A DNA stretch of 64,000 nt from Plantago ovata. Its lineage: Eukaryota; Streptophyta; Magnoliopsida; Lamiales; Plantaginaceae. This document shows, one piece after another, positions 45,215 to 56,673 of this stretch. The stretch covers positions 80,744,085 to 80,808,084 of the forward strand of contig CM051458.1 in assembly GCA_028274465.1 (NCBI GenBank). Direction: 5' to 3'. Made by a program: the position numbers and the translations under genes. The notes under the pieces are model-generated. The model ran no database searches, had not been told where the DNA came from, and saw nothing but the letters and a program-made list of their open reading frames with translations. Each line of letters begins with the position of its first letter. Within the stretch, counting starts at the first letter, position 1.

Positions 45215-47085
45215 TTGAAATTCAAGCAATATATTAAAACAAACACGATAACATCCAAGTCTTAAGTTACAAACCGTACGTAATTAAAAGAGTCTAAAAT
45301 AAGTAAATTGTTCAACCAATATTGTGCAACATTCCAAATACAATGTAAAGAACCACAAAAGTTGGACTCTTCTAGGGTCAGGCAGGCTTCGCCCTGCCTG
45401 ACATCAGACAAACTGATCTTGGCCATTAAATTTTTGATCTAATGGTTCACAACGATTCGCCAAAATAATTTTGGCGATCGCCTTTCGCCTTGTCCTCCGC
45501 CTTGTCGCCTTATTAATATTTCAATTAATAAATTATAATAAAAATATTAATATTTTATAAAATGTCATTCTTACCCTCCAAAAAAATGAAAAAATTTTTT
45601 ATAAATATTTTTTATAATTTCGATTTTTTTTACGAATTTATTTATTATATTAAATTATTTATTAATAAATTCGAAAATATGTCAACGGGTTCGGCCCGCT
45701 GACCCGGCCCGTTAAAAAACCGGGCCTGTAAAATAATATAAAAGAATAAAAATATTTTTTAATTTATTTTATTTTTTAAAAATATTTTTATATTTGTAAT
45801 TATTATTTTAATTCAAGGTTATTTAAGTCAGTTCATATTTAATGTATAAAAATAAATTTAAAAAATTATTTCGCCTTATTGGCGAAGGAGAATGAGGTGT
45901 CACATTTTAATTGGGTGACTGTTGTCAGGCGGGGCGAAAGCCTACCTGACCGTAGAAAAACCCACAAAAGTTTTGGATTCCTCCAAAAGTTCTTTTTCTC
46001 CCTTCAACTGCATTGGCTTCTCTATACACGAACTGGATCTGGACTTCCTCCATGTTCTTCACCCGGTCAGTGGCGTCCCGCATAAACTCCTGATGCCTTA
46101 AGTGCACTGCTTCCTCTCTGTTTAGACAAGAGATCAAATATATCTTTAGAATCAGTTTGAACAATTAGTTTCTTATATCAGCTAAGAGCATAATTGTATT
46201 CCTAGTTTGAATGCATAGCATTCTGACGTATTGACATCTACATCTCCTATATAAGAGGATGATGCTCTTATGAATTCTCCATTTTGATTTTTGATGACAC
46301 AGCCTGCGCCCGCTGTTTTAAAGGTTGGGAAAACACTTCCATCAATATTTAGACAGTAAGAAGGAGGTGGCGGAGACCACTTGACCAGAATTGGTTTCCT
46401 AATTTAATTTCACTTGTTTTTGTGACAGGATAGAGTGGTCTTGGATAAGGTTTAGCAGAGTGGTGTTGAACTAGAAAGTATTTAGGCACGTATTATTAAA
46501 AATCTTATCATTCCTAAATTTCTAGACCATCCACCAGAAAAGGAAAACCTTTAAGTAACTCTTCAGTGTTTGCTTTTTTACCGAATATGATTTCAAGGTG
46601 TTCTTGAGTAGGGGAGATTGGTTATGAATTAGTGATCTCACTTGGGAGAAGTATGGACAACTCCAGAGGAGATGATCCATAGTTTCCAAGTTGTTGTTGT
46701 AAAGGCTACAGTCAGGGGATGGAATGATGTTGTGTCTGTGGAGTTTTGAAGTAGTTGATAATTTATCATGTACCATAAGCCTAAGGAAAAACTTAACTTT
46801 TGGTTGAAGGTTTAGCTTCCAATTTTTTTCCCCAAAGCCAATTCATGTTCTGTGTCTTATCCTTGTCAATTAGGGAGTTGTAAGCAGATTTGACTGAGAA
46901 TAGTCCATTGTCTGTTTCTCCCCACACTATTTGGTTAGAGTTTTGGTTGCTTGGTAGAGGAATTCCAATAATCTCATGAACCAGTTCATTAGGTAACAAG
47001 TCTATGAGGAGTTGGACATTCCAAGTGCCATTTTGTATTAACCGTCTCACCATTAGATCTTCATCTTGGACGGTGCTCACACAGT
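45215..47085 (-). mobile_element. Truncated L1-type LINE (3' part), split by a MITE
   Basis: Read on the minus strand, 47080-46793 and 46776-46522 encode the zinc-finger/reverse-transcriptase tail region of plant LINEs (GLFSVKSAYNSLID, then HLLWSCPYFSQVRSLI). 46370-45965 encodes an RNase H domain (YCLNIDGSVFPTFKTAGAGC, KKLIVQTDSKDIFDLL). The coding is broken by several stops and frame changes. A 3' UTR seems to continue beyond the inserted MITE to an A-rich end near 45215. The 5' end, with endonuclease and most of the reverse transcriptase, is missing, as is usual for incomplete reverse transcription. No target duplication could be recognised. Confidence 0.8.
45367..45960. mobile_element. Inverted-repeat DNA element inserted in the truncated LINE
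   Basis: The left end CTTCTAGGGTCAGGCAGGCT and the right end, reverse-complemented (TTCTACGGTCAGGTAGGCTT), form terminal inverted repeats of about 30 bp. Each end also contains an inner fold-back of GTCAGGC/GCCTGAC. CCACAAAAGTT followed by GGA occurs on both sides (45353-45366 and 45961-45976), a slightly diverged target duplication in LINE sequence. The interior is AT-rich and non-coding. The superfamily is not clear; a Mutator-like origin is possible. Confidence 0.72.
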
Positions 47086-47403
47086 CTTATATTTTCTTGT
47101 TCTTCAACCAAGTATATGTTGATGATAATGACTTTTGTTTTCCAAAAATAAATTGTAAAATTAGGAAATCGGTTAATTTATTGTTTAACTTAATTTAAAA
47201 ATGATGGGGGTTAGAATTGTAAAAAGAAAAGGGATTGAGAGCAATTAATTTGAATTTAATATTAATATTTTCTAAAGTGGTTATATTATAGCAATAAATA
47301 AAAGTAATATAATTTTTGATTGAGATAAATAGTCCCTATCTCCTAATATGTCTTTAAGTAAGAAAAGTTTCATGAACATCTACTTTATCAACCATATACT
47401 TTA
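47086..47403. other. Spacer between the two LINEs
   Basis: AT-rich and non-coding. It ends with the left target-site duplication CCATATACTTTA (47392-47403) of the full-length LINE. Confidence 0.6.
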
Positions 47404-47441
47404 TCAGTTGTAACAACTACATCTAAGTGCCGTAACCGCTC

Positions 47442-49134
47442 ATGCCTACTACCACCGATCACCCCTCCTCCTCTGTTTCTTCGCCCCCCTTCCATCCTCC
47501 GCCTCCAAAGCCTCCTGATTCACGTTCACGTGATCATGATGGCATGGATTGGTGTAACGCACCATCACAACCTGGCATAAGAATTCAAGAACCAACTCCA
47601 CCGACACATGAGCCAACGCCGACCTTCAAAGACAAGCTCAAAGATTCCACACAACATCAATACTTTGATAGATGGTTTACCCATCTTGAAAAGCAACCGA
47701 AATTCCAGGAGTACACGGATGCTAAGCATATTGATGACCAGGTACCTTTTCTTACCTTTACTTTAGATGAACTGCAGGAATTTGCAGGACACTGGCGGCA
47801 TGCTACGGAAGCATCTTAAGGGGCTTTGGAAGATTTCAGGTCAGTTCTCGATAAATTATTTAGGGAAAGGATGTTACGTGATCTCATTACATAAGCAAGA
47901 TGATTACATGTATGCATTTGCGGGTGGTCCGTGGTATTTATTTCAAAACTATCTTGCTGTTCAAACTTGGAAACCATGCTTTGATTCTTCAAAAGGGGCC
48001 ATGGATTATATGATGCTTTGGGAACAATTCCATGAGTTACCCATGGAGCTTTATCATCCCAAGGCTTTATATAAAATAGGTCTAATGCTCGGCACACCGA
48101 TCAAAAGGGATGTACATACGACAAGTGCCAATAAATCTAGGTACGCAAGAATATGTGTGGAGGTGGATATTTCTCGGCCTCTACAATCAGTTCTCTAGAT
48201 TGGAAACCGGATGCAGAGAGTGGTTTACGAATTAAATGGGGATTTTTGTCTAACTTGTGGTATGGTGGGACATTTACCTCTGCAAAGCCCTTCTAGACAG
48301 TCTGGTACCCCAACTGATCAACGACAATCTTCCACGCAACCATCCGGGGAAAATTCGGGATGGCATACGGTAGTCAAGAAACCCTTTAACAGGAGACAAC
48401 AAAAAATCCCACCGCCAAAGACACCGACCAAGAGTCAAACGGCGGGTCATCAGCAACCACACAAGTCAACGGCCACATCCACAACCCACAGGTCAACTCT
48501 AGAAGGCTCCGAAAAGATAAGTGATATCCGCGGACCTCCTGGCGCCACTATTGGATCAACACAAAGTCAGAAGCATACTGGGTCGTCTCAAGCAAGGGGC
48601 CAGCACAGCAGGCCGCCCCAAAACGAACCAATACGACCAACGGCCCAAAACAAATTCGCGGTCCTAGAAACTGTATTGGATATGGATGAGGACCGACTCG
48701 ATCCAGAAAAGTCGGATGGTCCAGAAATTAGAGACTTAACACCCACAGCCAAACAGAGTATTACGGCTAATAATGAGCCTGCAGTAATTACTAGCATGCA
48801 TTCCAATATTACTACACGACACCCCCAGCCTAACCACCCTACTACCTGCAGTAAGCGCACTAAACAAGATAAAAAATTATTTTCAAAAACTTCTACCTCC
48901 AATAACTCTCCTAATCCCTGCACGGATATTATACTCTACACCCAAAACCCTTTCATCTTCCTCACCCAAATTCCAACCCCTCTCTCCGATGGAGCCAAGA
49001 ATTGCACCGCTGCACCGCCGCAGAAGATGGGTAGACATTGTCACAGGCAGCAACCATGCACCTTTTCGCCAGATACCGTACCCCCAACTCACTGCAACTC
49101 ACCAACCTCCACAAGTTCATGTAATAGCGGCTAG
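47442..49134 (+). pseudogene. LINE ORF1 (DUF4283 / CCHC-type RNA-binding protein), broken
   Basis: ATG 47442 opens a Pro/Ser-rich N-terminus (MPTTTDHPSSSVSSPP). The frame changes near 47800, where relatives have a DUF4283 domain: LKGLWKISGQFSINYLGKGC, YAFAGGPWYLFQNYLAVQTW, and later ALYKIGLMLGTPIKRD. A stop at about 48196 separates it from the start of a zinc knuckle, FCLTCGMVGH, whose final Cys is missing. A long low-complexity tail follows in changing frames to about 50090. Confidence 0.78.
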
Positions 49135-50100
49135 TCCATCTCTTTTGCCAATGTTGCCATTATTCCCTCCAATGAATCAACCGATGATGGCATGCATCCA
49201 AGTTCCGGTCCAGATGCCGACCCAGATGGGGGAGGACCCAATGCTAGGCCTACTAGGGCTGATTCGGCCGGATCCTCCGGTCAATTTCACGGGCCAGCTC
49301 AACTGCCGCGAAAGCTTTCTTCTCATCGGTACAGTCCGTATTCCAGTCAACATGTGGCGCAGATGGGCCCACCTCATGTCATCAGGGCCGCGATAGCATC
49401 AGCCCAGGCGCTACAACAAGATCAGGAATGCATGCAATAGAGAAGCAACACTCAACAGGCCCATCACGCGGAAAGCTCAACTCAGGCGGCGCAGCGCTTG
49501 GGGCTGACTCATCAAGGGGAGAATTTGGTCAGCCTCCCAGATCAGATGGGGAGCAATCTCCTGTCCCTAGCACTCACGCCAACTCAACAGGCCTCATCCT
49601 CAGCGCGGGAGCCACAAAATACACCACATCAGAATTTCGGTGCACCGCCTCCGGAACAGTTTTCCTCCGTACCGACGATGCCACAATTTGTCTCAATCGC
49701 ACAGCAAGCTCTGGCGCCATTCCTCAATCCACCCCCAAACCAATTGAATGGGCAACAACAGCAGGTTCCGGCACAGATCAACATGTTTCCAACTCTGGAC
49801 GAGCTTCGGCTCAACTCTCAGTTCAAGAGGTTGGACGGGAATCTCATACGCATCAAACCCTACTGTCAGATCCCATTTCTGTTGCAATTCCTGCGGTGAA
49901 CCAACTCAATGTCTCTGAGGTACTCGCCGATCGACAATCCACTCTCCACAGGGATAGAATGGAGGCACCTAGTGTATCTGCTTCCTTGGGCAAGCGTGGT
50001 TCAGCAGGATGTGATTCTAGTTCCCTTAGGAAGCGGTCCATATGGCCTAGGCCCGCCAAGACAGATTGATGAATGGGGTCCAAATGTTAATGCCAATGCC

Positions 50101-50862
50101 ATGAGGATCCTAGTTTGGAATGCAAGGGGTGCGGGCCGTTCAGCGTTTCAGGGAGCTTTAAGGCATCACATTGAGCAGCATAGGCCTTTGATTACCTTGA
50201 TTATGGATACCAGACTCTCTAGTCGTGCTTCTGGGGCTTACATTGATGCCCTCCCATACCACAAAAAATGTGTAGTTGCTCCACCACCGGAAGCTTCACA
50301 GACTGGAGGGTTCTGGGTGCTGTGGAATGCGGTGGAAGTGGACCTCAAATTGCACGACTTAGATGACAGGGTGGTGCATTTGCGCATTGATGATCCACCA
50401 GCTCCACCTTTGGATATTACAACGGTTTATCAACTCACACAGCCCACAGCTCAAGCTCAGGTATGGAACAAGTTAAAATTGCTAAGTCATTCTGTTCATA
50501 ATGCTTGGATAATTTGTGGGGATTTTAACTCTATATTACATCCCACATAAAAATTAGGTGGTAATAAGGAACCTGCTTACAGAATGAATAGATTTAGAGA
50601 TTATTTGGATTATTGTGGTCTCCATGACTTAGGTTTTTGTGGAAATCTGTATACTTGGACCAAGAAATGCTACACAGGTAATTTTATATGTAAAAGATTG
50701 GATAGAGCTTGTGCAAATAGGCGTTGGCTACAGCTCTTTCCTCATACTTCTGTAAGGCACTTAAGTTATTCTAATTCTGATCATAGGCCGCTTCTGATTG
50801 ATACAGGGCAAGGGGTAGGAAACCAATCAGGCAGTTTCACTTTGCAAATATGTGGCTTCTAA
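50101..50862 (+). pseudogene. LINE ORF2 endonuclease domain, broken
   Basis: It begins MRILVWNARGAGRSAFQGAL, the typical start of plant L1 ORF2. Apurinic-endonuclease-type motifs follow: PLITLIMDTRLS, WIICGDFNSIL and, after an in-frame TAA at about 50548-50550, LDYCGLHDLGFCGNLYTWT and LSYSNSDHRPLLI. The SDH motif carries the catalytic His. Confidence 0.85.
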
Positions 50863-52772
50863 ATTCTAATTATAAGAGACAGTTAGCAAGTTTTTGGCAA
50901 CAACATCATCATCATGTGTCCTTAATTGATAAATGTGATTATCTTTCAAAAGTTTTGCCAACCTGGAAGTTAAATGATCTGGCTGACTTGAACCAAAACA
51001 TTAAAGCTAAAGCTATTCAGCTTGAAAAGCTAGAGGACATAATTCACACAAATCCTCTTGTTTTAGGACCTAGAGCTAATAAAGTTAGAGAGTAGCTTGT
51101 TAATTTGAGAACTCAAAGAACTACTTTTTGGTCACAAAGAGCAAAAAGGAAGTGGGTTACTCAGGGGGATGGTAACACAAAGTTTTTCCATTCTATGGCT
51201 TCTCATCAAAAGAGAAGGAATTTTATCCATGGAATTAAAGATGACCTTGATGGTTGGTTTACTGCCCCTCAAGATATCTGTAATGTTTTTCAAAGTTTTT
51301 TTAAGAAAAACTCAACTACTTCCAGTTCTCTTTTGGATAAATTCTTACATATTGAGACACCTCAATTATCAGAATTTGATCAGCAAGAACTCCTTAAGGA
51401 GCCAACTGAACATGAAATTTGGGATTCTTTAAATTCAATTAATCCAGAGAAAGCCCCTGGAGTTGATGGCTTTAGCTCCAAGTTTTACTCCTGCTCTTGG
51501 GATTTGGTAGGTCCTGAAGTAGTTAATTTGGTTCAAACTTTCTTCAACACTGGTGTTTTTGATGAAAGGATTAATCTCACTCAAATTGTAGTCATCCCTA
51601 AAAAAGAGCATGCTTAATTGCCTAGTGATTACAGGCATATTAGTCTTTGCACTGTTCTTTACAAAGTAATTTCTAAATTACTAGTACAAAGGCTAAGACC
51701 TTTTATGCATAAACTCATTTCTCCCCTTCAGAATGGTTTTGTTTCTGGCAGAAGCATCTCTGGTAATATAATGATGGCTCATGAATTACTGCATACCATG
51801 TCAAAAAAAGAAAAACAAACCAACATTTTCTGGCCCTTAAGCTTGATATTGAAAAGGCATATGACAAAATTGAGTGGAATTTTCTAAGGCTGGCTTTGTC
51901 AAAATTTAATTTTCCTCTCAAGCTGATTAATTTGATCATGTATTGTGTGACAACAGTTAACTACACTGTCAAAATTAATGGTTGTTTATCTCAAGCTTGG
52001 AGGCCCTCTAGGGGTCTCAGACAGAGGGATCCCTTGTCTCCCTACTTGTTTATTTTGTGTCAAGACTTATTCATCATTAATTTCTGTAACAAAGTTAGAC
52101 AAGGCCAAATTTCAGGTTTAAAGTTTTCTAGAGATGGTTTTATTGTGCCTCTTCTCAGTTTTGCAGATGATTGTATGCTTTTTTGTAGAGCTTCTAAAAA
52201 TTCTGTTAGGGAGGTTAAGACTTGTTTGCAGGAGTATGCCCATGCAGCAGGCCAGTCTGTTTGTTGGCATAAATCTAGAATACTTTTTTCCCCTAACACC
52301 CCTTTGCATGTAAAACATTGGACCACTAGATTTCTAGGAGTCACTTATAATAAGAGGCAGGACAAGTATCTTGGCTTGCCTTTCTTATTTGGAACAAAGA
52401 AGGCAGATTTGTTTCAAGGGTTGGTGGATAAGGTCTCCAATAGGATAAATAAATGGTATAATAGGTTTTTGTCCTATGCAGGGAGAGCAGTTCTTATTCA
52501 AGATGTGACTTCCTCAACCCCATCTTATACAATGTCAGTGGCTCCAGTTCCAGTAGGAGTTCTTCATAAAATTCATAGTTTAAATAAGCATTTTTTATGG
52601 AACCCCTACATGCAAGGGAAAAAATCTGGTAAAATTAAGTGGAGTGTGGTTTGCACTCCAAAATCTATGGGAGGGCTTGGGATTAGACACATAACTTTGT
52701 TTAATAGGGCCTTTCAGTACAAACTACTTTGGAAATTGCTTAAGGAACCTGACAGCTTATGGGCAAGACTGT
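50863..52772 (+). pseudogene. LINE ORF2 reverse transcriptase domain, broken
   Basis: Motifs in order: RKWVTQGDGNTKFFHSMASH, PEKAPGVDGFSSKFY, then DYRHISLCTVLYKVISKLL, QNGFVSGRSISGNIM, GLRQRDPLSPYLFIL and the catalytic SFADDCMLF, followed by YLGLPFLFGTKK. In-frame stops lie near 51093 and 51615, and a frame change lies near 51830. The sequence breaks off after LWARLL where the solo LTR is inserted. Confidence 0.88.
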
Positions 52773-54235
52773 TGATTATAACATAAAAACGACAATTTTA
52801 AATATGCAAAATCATTCCATTCATTCGATAGGAAGACTAAAATTGTTGTTTTATAATCTTAATGTTGCGAATCTTAATCTTATAGTCGTTGGTGCTTGTA
52901 GATGCAATATGGAGTGAATATGCAAGGATATGGAGTGCAAAACAAAATACTCCTCTCGGATTTTCTGCACAACGTTCGTAAAATGGGCATAACTCTCTCA
53001 TATTGAATCCAAAGTTCACGAATCTGGTGTCCTTGGAAACTAGACTTCAATACCTACAATTTCTCCTGAGATGTCCTAAACCCAGTTCGGACCGAAAGGC
53101 TGTCAAAACTGGCCAGCCGTCAAGCCGCCGTCCAAAACGCGTGTTTTGTGGATTTCTCATAAATGATTCCACATCTGCAGCTGAGAATTGGTAGTCAACT
53201 AAATAAGACATCAGTGAACAACTTTGAAGAAGGAAAGTCTTGATGATAAGATTAGAAAGGTTGTGAAAAATGTGAATGAATCCGCATGATGATGAACAGT
53301 CCTGGAGAATGACAGTTTTGCGAGACTTTATTGAAAAATTCATAAATGACGATCTACTTCTCCGATTCAGCCGCCATTTCTACAGTGTGTTCTAGACATA
53401 CAGGGCTACATCATTTCATATTCAGATCACATATTCAGATTCGGAAGTCTAAGGGAAGAAAAATGGATTTCAAACTCATCCATAAATCTGTCAGCCAACA
53501 GTGAACCTTAACTCCTATATAAAGCCTTTCATTCTAGCTTATTGAACATCACTCAAGCTTTGTAATACATTCTTCTCATACTTTCTTCCTAGAATTTGTG
53601 AGAATGAATTGTAAGTTAGGCTAGAAGCTTAGGCAAGGCTTGAGAGGATCCTAGTCGTGTTGCTTTTACGGTTTTTCTTTCTTTGATTCTTGCAAGTGTG
53701 CTTTCTAGTTCAAGTTTGTTTTGTGTGAAACACTTCAATCTTCTAATATATTTCAAGTTCCATATAAATTCAGTCATGCTTTTTTTATGTGCAACTTAAA
53801 CTATTTTACGAGTTGATCCCTTACTGCAATATTGTCGTGAAGATATATTGTCGATCTCGGATAACTAGTAATAATAGTTCTCTTTGGTTTCATTGGAAGA
53901 GTTTCTCCTAATGCAAACTACCATCGTTTTCATAATTGGTTTCAAGCTGATATTTTCCGATTGTGTGTTTGGGAAGTGAAACAAGCAATTGAGTAATAGC
54001 TGAGAATCAAAGTAAGTACCAAAAATGCAACATGATTAGGTGAATCTCGAAGCCTTGTTATTTTCATATATTGATTTCAATTCGAGATAATTCCTTATTT
54101 CCACATCAAAACACAAATTCATCACTTGTTTCTTCTTACTTGTATTGTTCGATTGTTACTACCTCCTTGTGGATTCGACACCTTAAGCTTTGCTACAACA
54201 ACCGCTTAGCCCGAGGTATATTTTGAGCGTGATCA
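52773..54235. mobile_element. Solo LTR of an LTR retrotransposon, inserted in the LINE
   Basis: A 1463-bp segment starts TGAT and ends ATCA, the TG...CA ends of a long terminal repeat. An exact 5-bp duplication ACTGT flanks it (52768-52772 and 54236-54240). It contains a TATATAAAG promoter motif near 53515 and no gag or pol coding. It is the single LTR left after recombination between the two LTRs of a full element. The family is probably Ty3/gypsy, but this is a guess from the ends and length. It is younger than the LINE it interrupts. Confidence 0.9.
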
Positions 54236-54240
54236 ACTGT

Positions 54241-55574
54241 ATAAGGCCAAGTACTATAATAACTCTAGTATTCTTCAAGCTTCCAGCAACACTTCAAGTA
54301 GTTGGCTTTGGAAATCTTTAATGAGGCTTTTACCTAGCTTTAAGGAGCACTTAGCTTGGCAAGTAGGCTCAGGCCACTCTATAAGCTTTTGGAAAGAGAT
54401 TTGGTTGGGCAAGGGAAGGTTAGAGTTTCTAGGTCTCAATTTGGCTGGGGATGAACCAGTCTCCAATTATATCCTTAATAATCAGTGGGATGTTCCTAAA
54501 CTAGCAAGTGTGTTGCCTTCCCTTTTGGTGAAACATATTATGGGGGTACCTTTATCTGGTTTACACAACCAGGACACTATTACTTGGATGCATCATTCCT
54601 CAGGTGACTTTTCAATCAAGTCAGCTTATCAGGCTTTGATTAATCAAAACATTTGCAGGCCTCAATTACCTTGGAACAGGTTGTGGCATCTTAAGATGTT
54701 GCCAAGAATCAAATTTTTCTTATGGTTAGTTTTGTATGATAGACTACCTACATCAGAAAGGTTAGATGCTTGGGGCTGTTTGCAATCTCCAGTAAGCACC
54801 CTTTGTGGGGAGGCTACAGAAACACAGGAGCACTTGTTCTTTGAATGCTCAAAGTTCCAGAGAATCAGGAGTATTCTCTGGCCAGTTTGTTGGAATACAA
54901 AACCTCCATCTGTGCTTAGTTTAATTACTGATTTTGTACAACATGATCATGTTCAAGTGCAATGGTGTTCCTTTCTTTGGCTTCTGTGGACTTATAGGAA
55001 CAACATACTTTTCAGGGGTCATGATTTCTCTTGGCAACACATGTACAAGCACTTGCAACAAGTAGTTAATCATCAAATACACTTGCACACCACGGCCAAA
55101 CCAGAGTATAAGGTAGTTCTGTGTAAATGGTGCCCCCCTTCTGTAGGGTTTCTTAGTATGAACATTGATGGTTCTTCTTTAGATAATCCCGGCCATGCTG
55201 GTGTGGGTATAATTTTCAGAAATTCTCATGGAATGTTTATGCGGGCTGCTTTTGCTTTCATTGGTATTTGCTCTAACAATATTGCAGAGTTGCAGGCCGC
55301 TAAGCAAGGGCTAATCTTAGCAATTCAGATGCAAGTAAGTCACCTCATTATACAGACTGACTCATTGCTTGTTTTCAATGCATGTACCAGGCGGAACGTA
55401 GGGGATCAACTGCAGCGCCAGCTGCTTGAAGAAGTGCTCAGACTAGCAGATCAAGTACAAGATTGCAGATGGAGTTTCATCTACCGACAGGCTAATCAAG
55501 CTGCGAATGCACTAGCTCGTTATGGAAGCGAAGGGTTGGCAGGAGATGTTAGAGTACCAGCGCGATCCAAGTGA
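54241..55574 (+). pseudogene. LINE ORF2 C-terminal part: zinc-finger tail and RNase H
   Basis: Continuation of ORF2 after the solo LTR. It reads KAKYYNNSSILQ, then the region WQVGSGHSISFWKEIWLGKG, SGDFSIKSAYQALI and the Cys/His tail CGEATETQEHLFFECSKF. The RNase H domain follows, with its acidic residues in MNIDGSSLDNPGHAGVG, IAELQAAKQGL and IIQTDSLLVF. This stretch is open to TGA 55572-55574, followed by about 190 bp of 3' UTR. Confidence 0.88.
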
Positions 55575-55776
55575 CTCTAGTTTTTGTTTTGTTTTGAGTC
55601 ATGTGAGTAGCTTTTATATATGGGACGAATGCCCGAATTGGTTAGCACATTTTGTAAAAAACGATCTCACAAAGTCGTTTCCTAGACTCGTTAGGAAGTA
55701 GCTTTGGAAAAACTTTGTCGCGATAAACTCTGCTGTAAACTTGTTTAACTTAATGAATTTCACTTTTAAAAAAAAA

Positions 55777-56673
55777 CCATATACTTTACTTTATCAACCA
55801 TGAACTTTATCTTTTACTTTACTTTGGGATAAGAATCAAATGAGATATTCTTATCACATCACATGTTACAACATTATAAAATGTGGCAAGACCAAATCTA
55901 GACATTTTTGTATACTAAATAATTAAATTATATCATGTTGATTCCAAAATTAATTCTCATACAAAAATCGATTAACTAAACATTTATAATTGGAAAATTA
56001 ATAATTTGGTGTTGGATCGAGTGTGTTAAATGTCAACTACTTCCTCCATTTCATTAATAACTATTTAGGTTTATATTTTAGTCGTCCTTTTACTAACTTA
56101 CTAACCTAAATATATACGTAAAGTTTTTCAACCCACTTACCAATTTTTTATTATATCAATCTATCTACTTCTTTATAATCAATTTATCACTCTCTCTCAG
56201 ACTTTATCATTCATTTATAATTAAATACTCATACAAATCAATTCTTAAATATTATTTCTTAATTTTGATAATATTTAATAATTAGGAAGTAACAAATGAA
56301 ATGGAGGAAGTATTTGAAAAAGTAGCGGTATAGTTTTGAAAATCTTACGAAGCTAAAAGAACCAAAAATATTTTTCAGTCCACTTCGCACACTTATGCAA
56401 ATATCAGGCCATTATGAAAAACCCTAAATATTAGGACCCCAGAAGCAAATTTCCCATTTGTTTGAATTTTGCCTTTTGGAGCAGTGAAAAGAAAAGTCCC
56501 CTCCATGGATTTGTGATGAAAAACATGAACCAGAAGAATCCTATCCCTCCCATCTGAAAAATGGCCACCATTGATTATGATTTCAACTTCAAACCCCATT
56601 TCCTCTTCTTCGTATCCTGGGAACCACCAGCTGTCTTAACTGCCGCTCAATTTGGTAGAAAGCTTCCCTTTCC
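55777..56673. other. Spacer with a Stowaway MITE and the hydrolase leader
   Basis: After the right LINE duplication come AT-rich sequence, the Stowaway MITE (56040-56310) and the leader of the alpha/beta hydrolase gene. The leader contains an out-of-frame ATG at 56561. Confidence 0.5.
56040..56310. mobile_element. Stowaway-type MITE (Tc1/mariner), 271 bp
   Basis: Terminal inverted repeats CTTCCTCCATTTCATT at both ends (left from 56040; right, reverse-complemented, from 56310), flanked by a TA duplication (56038-56039 and 56311-56312). The CT-CCTCC ends, TA target, length and AT-rich non-coding interior fit Stowaway. Confidence 0.9.

Larger units (their letters stand above)
47404..55776 (+). 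mobile_element. Full-length L1-type LINE, interrupted by a solo LTR
   Basis: A 12-bp duplication CCATATACTTTA flanks the element at 47392-47403 and 55777-55788, with an A-run at its 3' end (about 55768-55776). It carries an ORF1 region with a DUF4283-like domain, then ORF2 with endonuclease, reverse transcriptase, zinc-finger tail and RNase H domains. Without the 1463-bp solo LTR and one copy of its duplication it is about 6.9 kb, a full-length size for plant L1. The coding frames contain several stops and frame changes, so it is dead, but it still reads well in most domains and is probably of moderate age. Confidence 0.93.
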
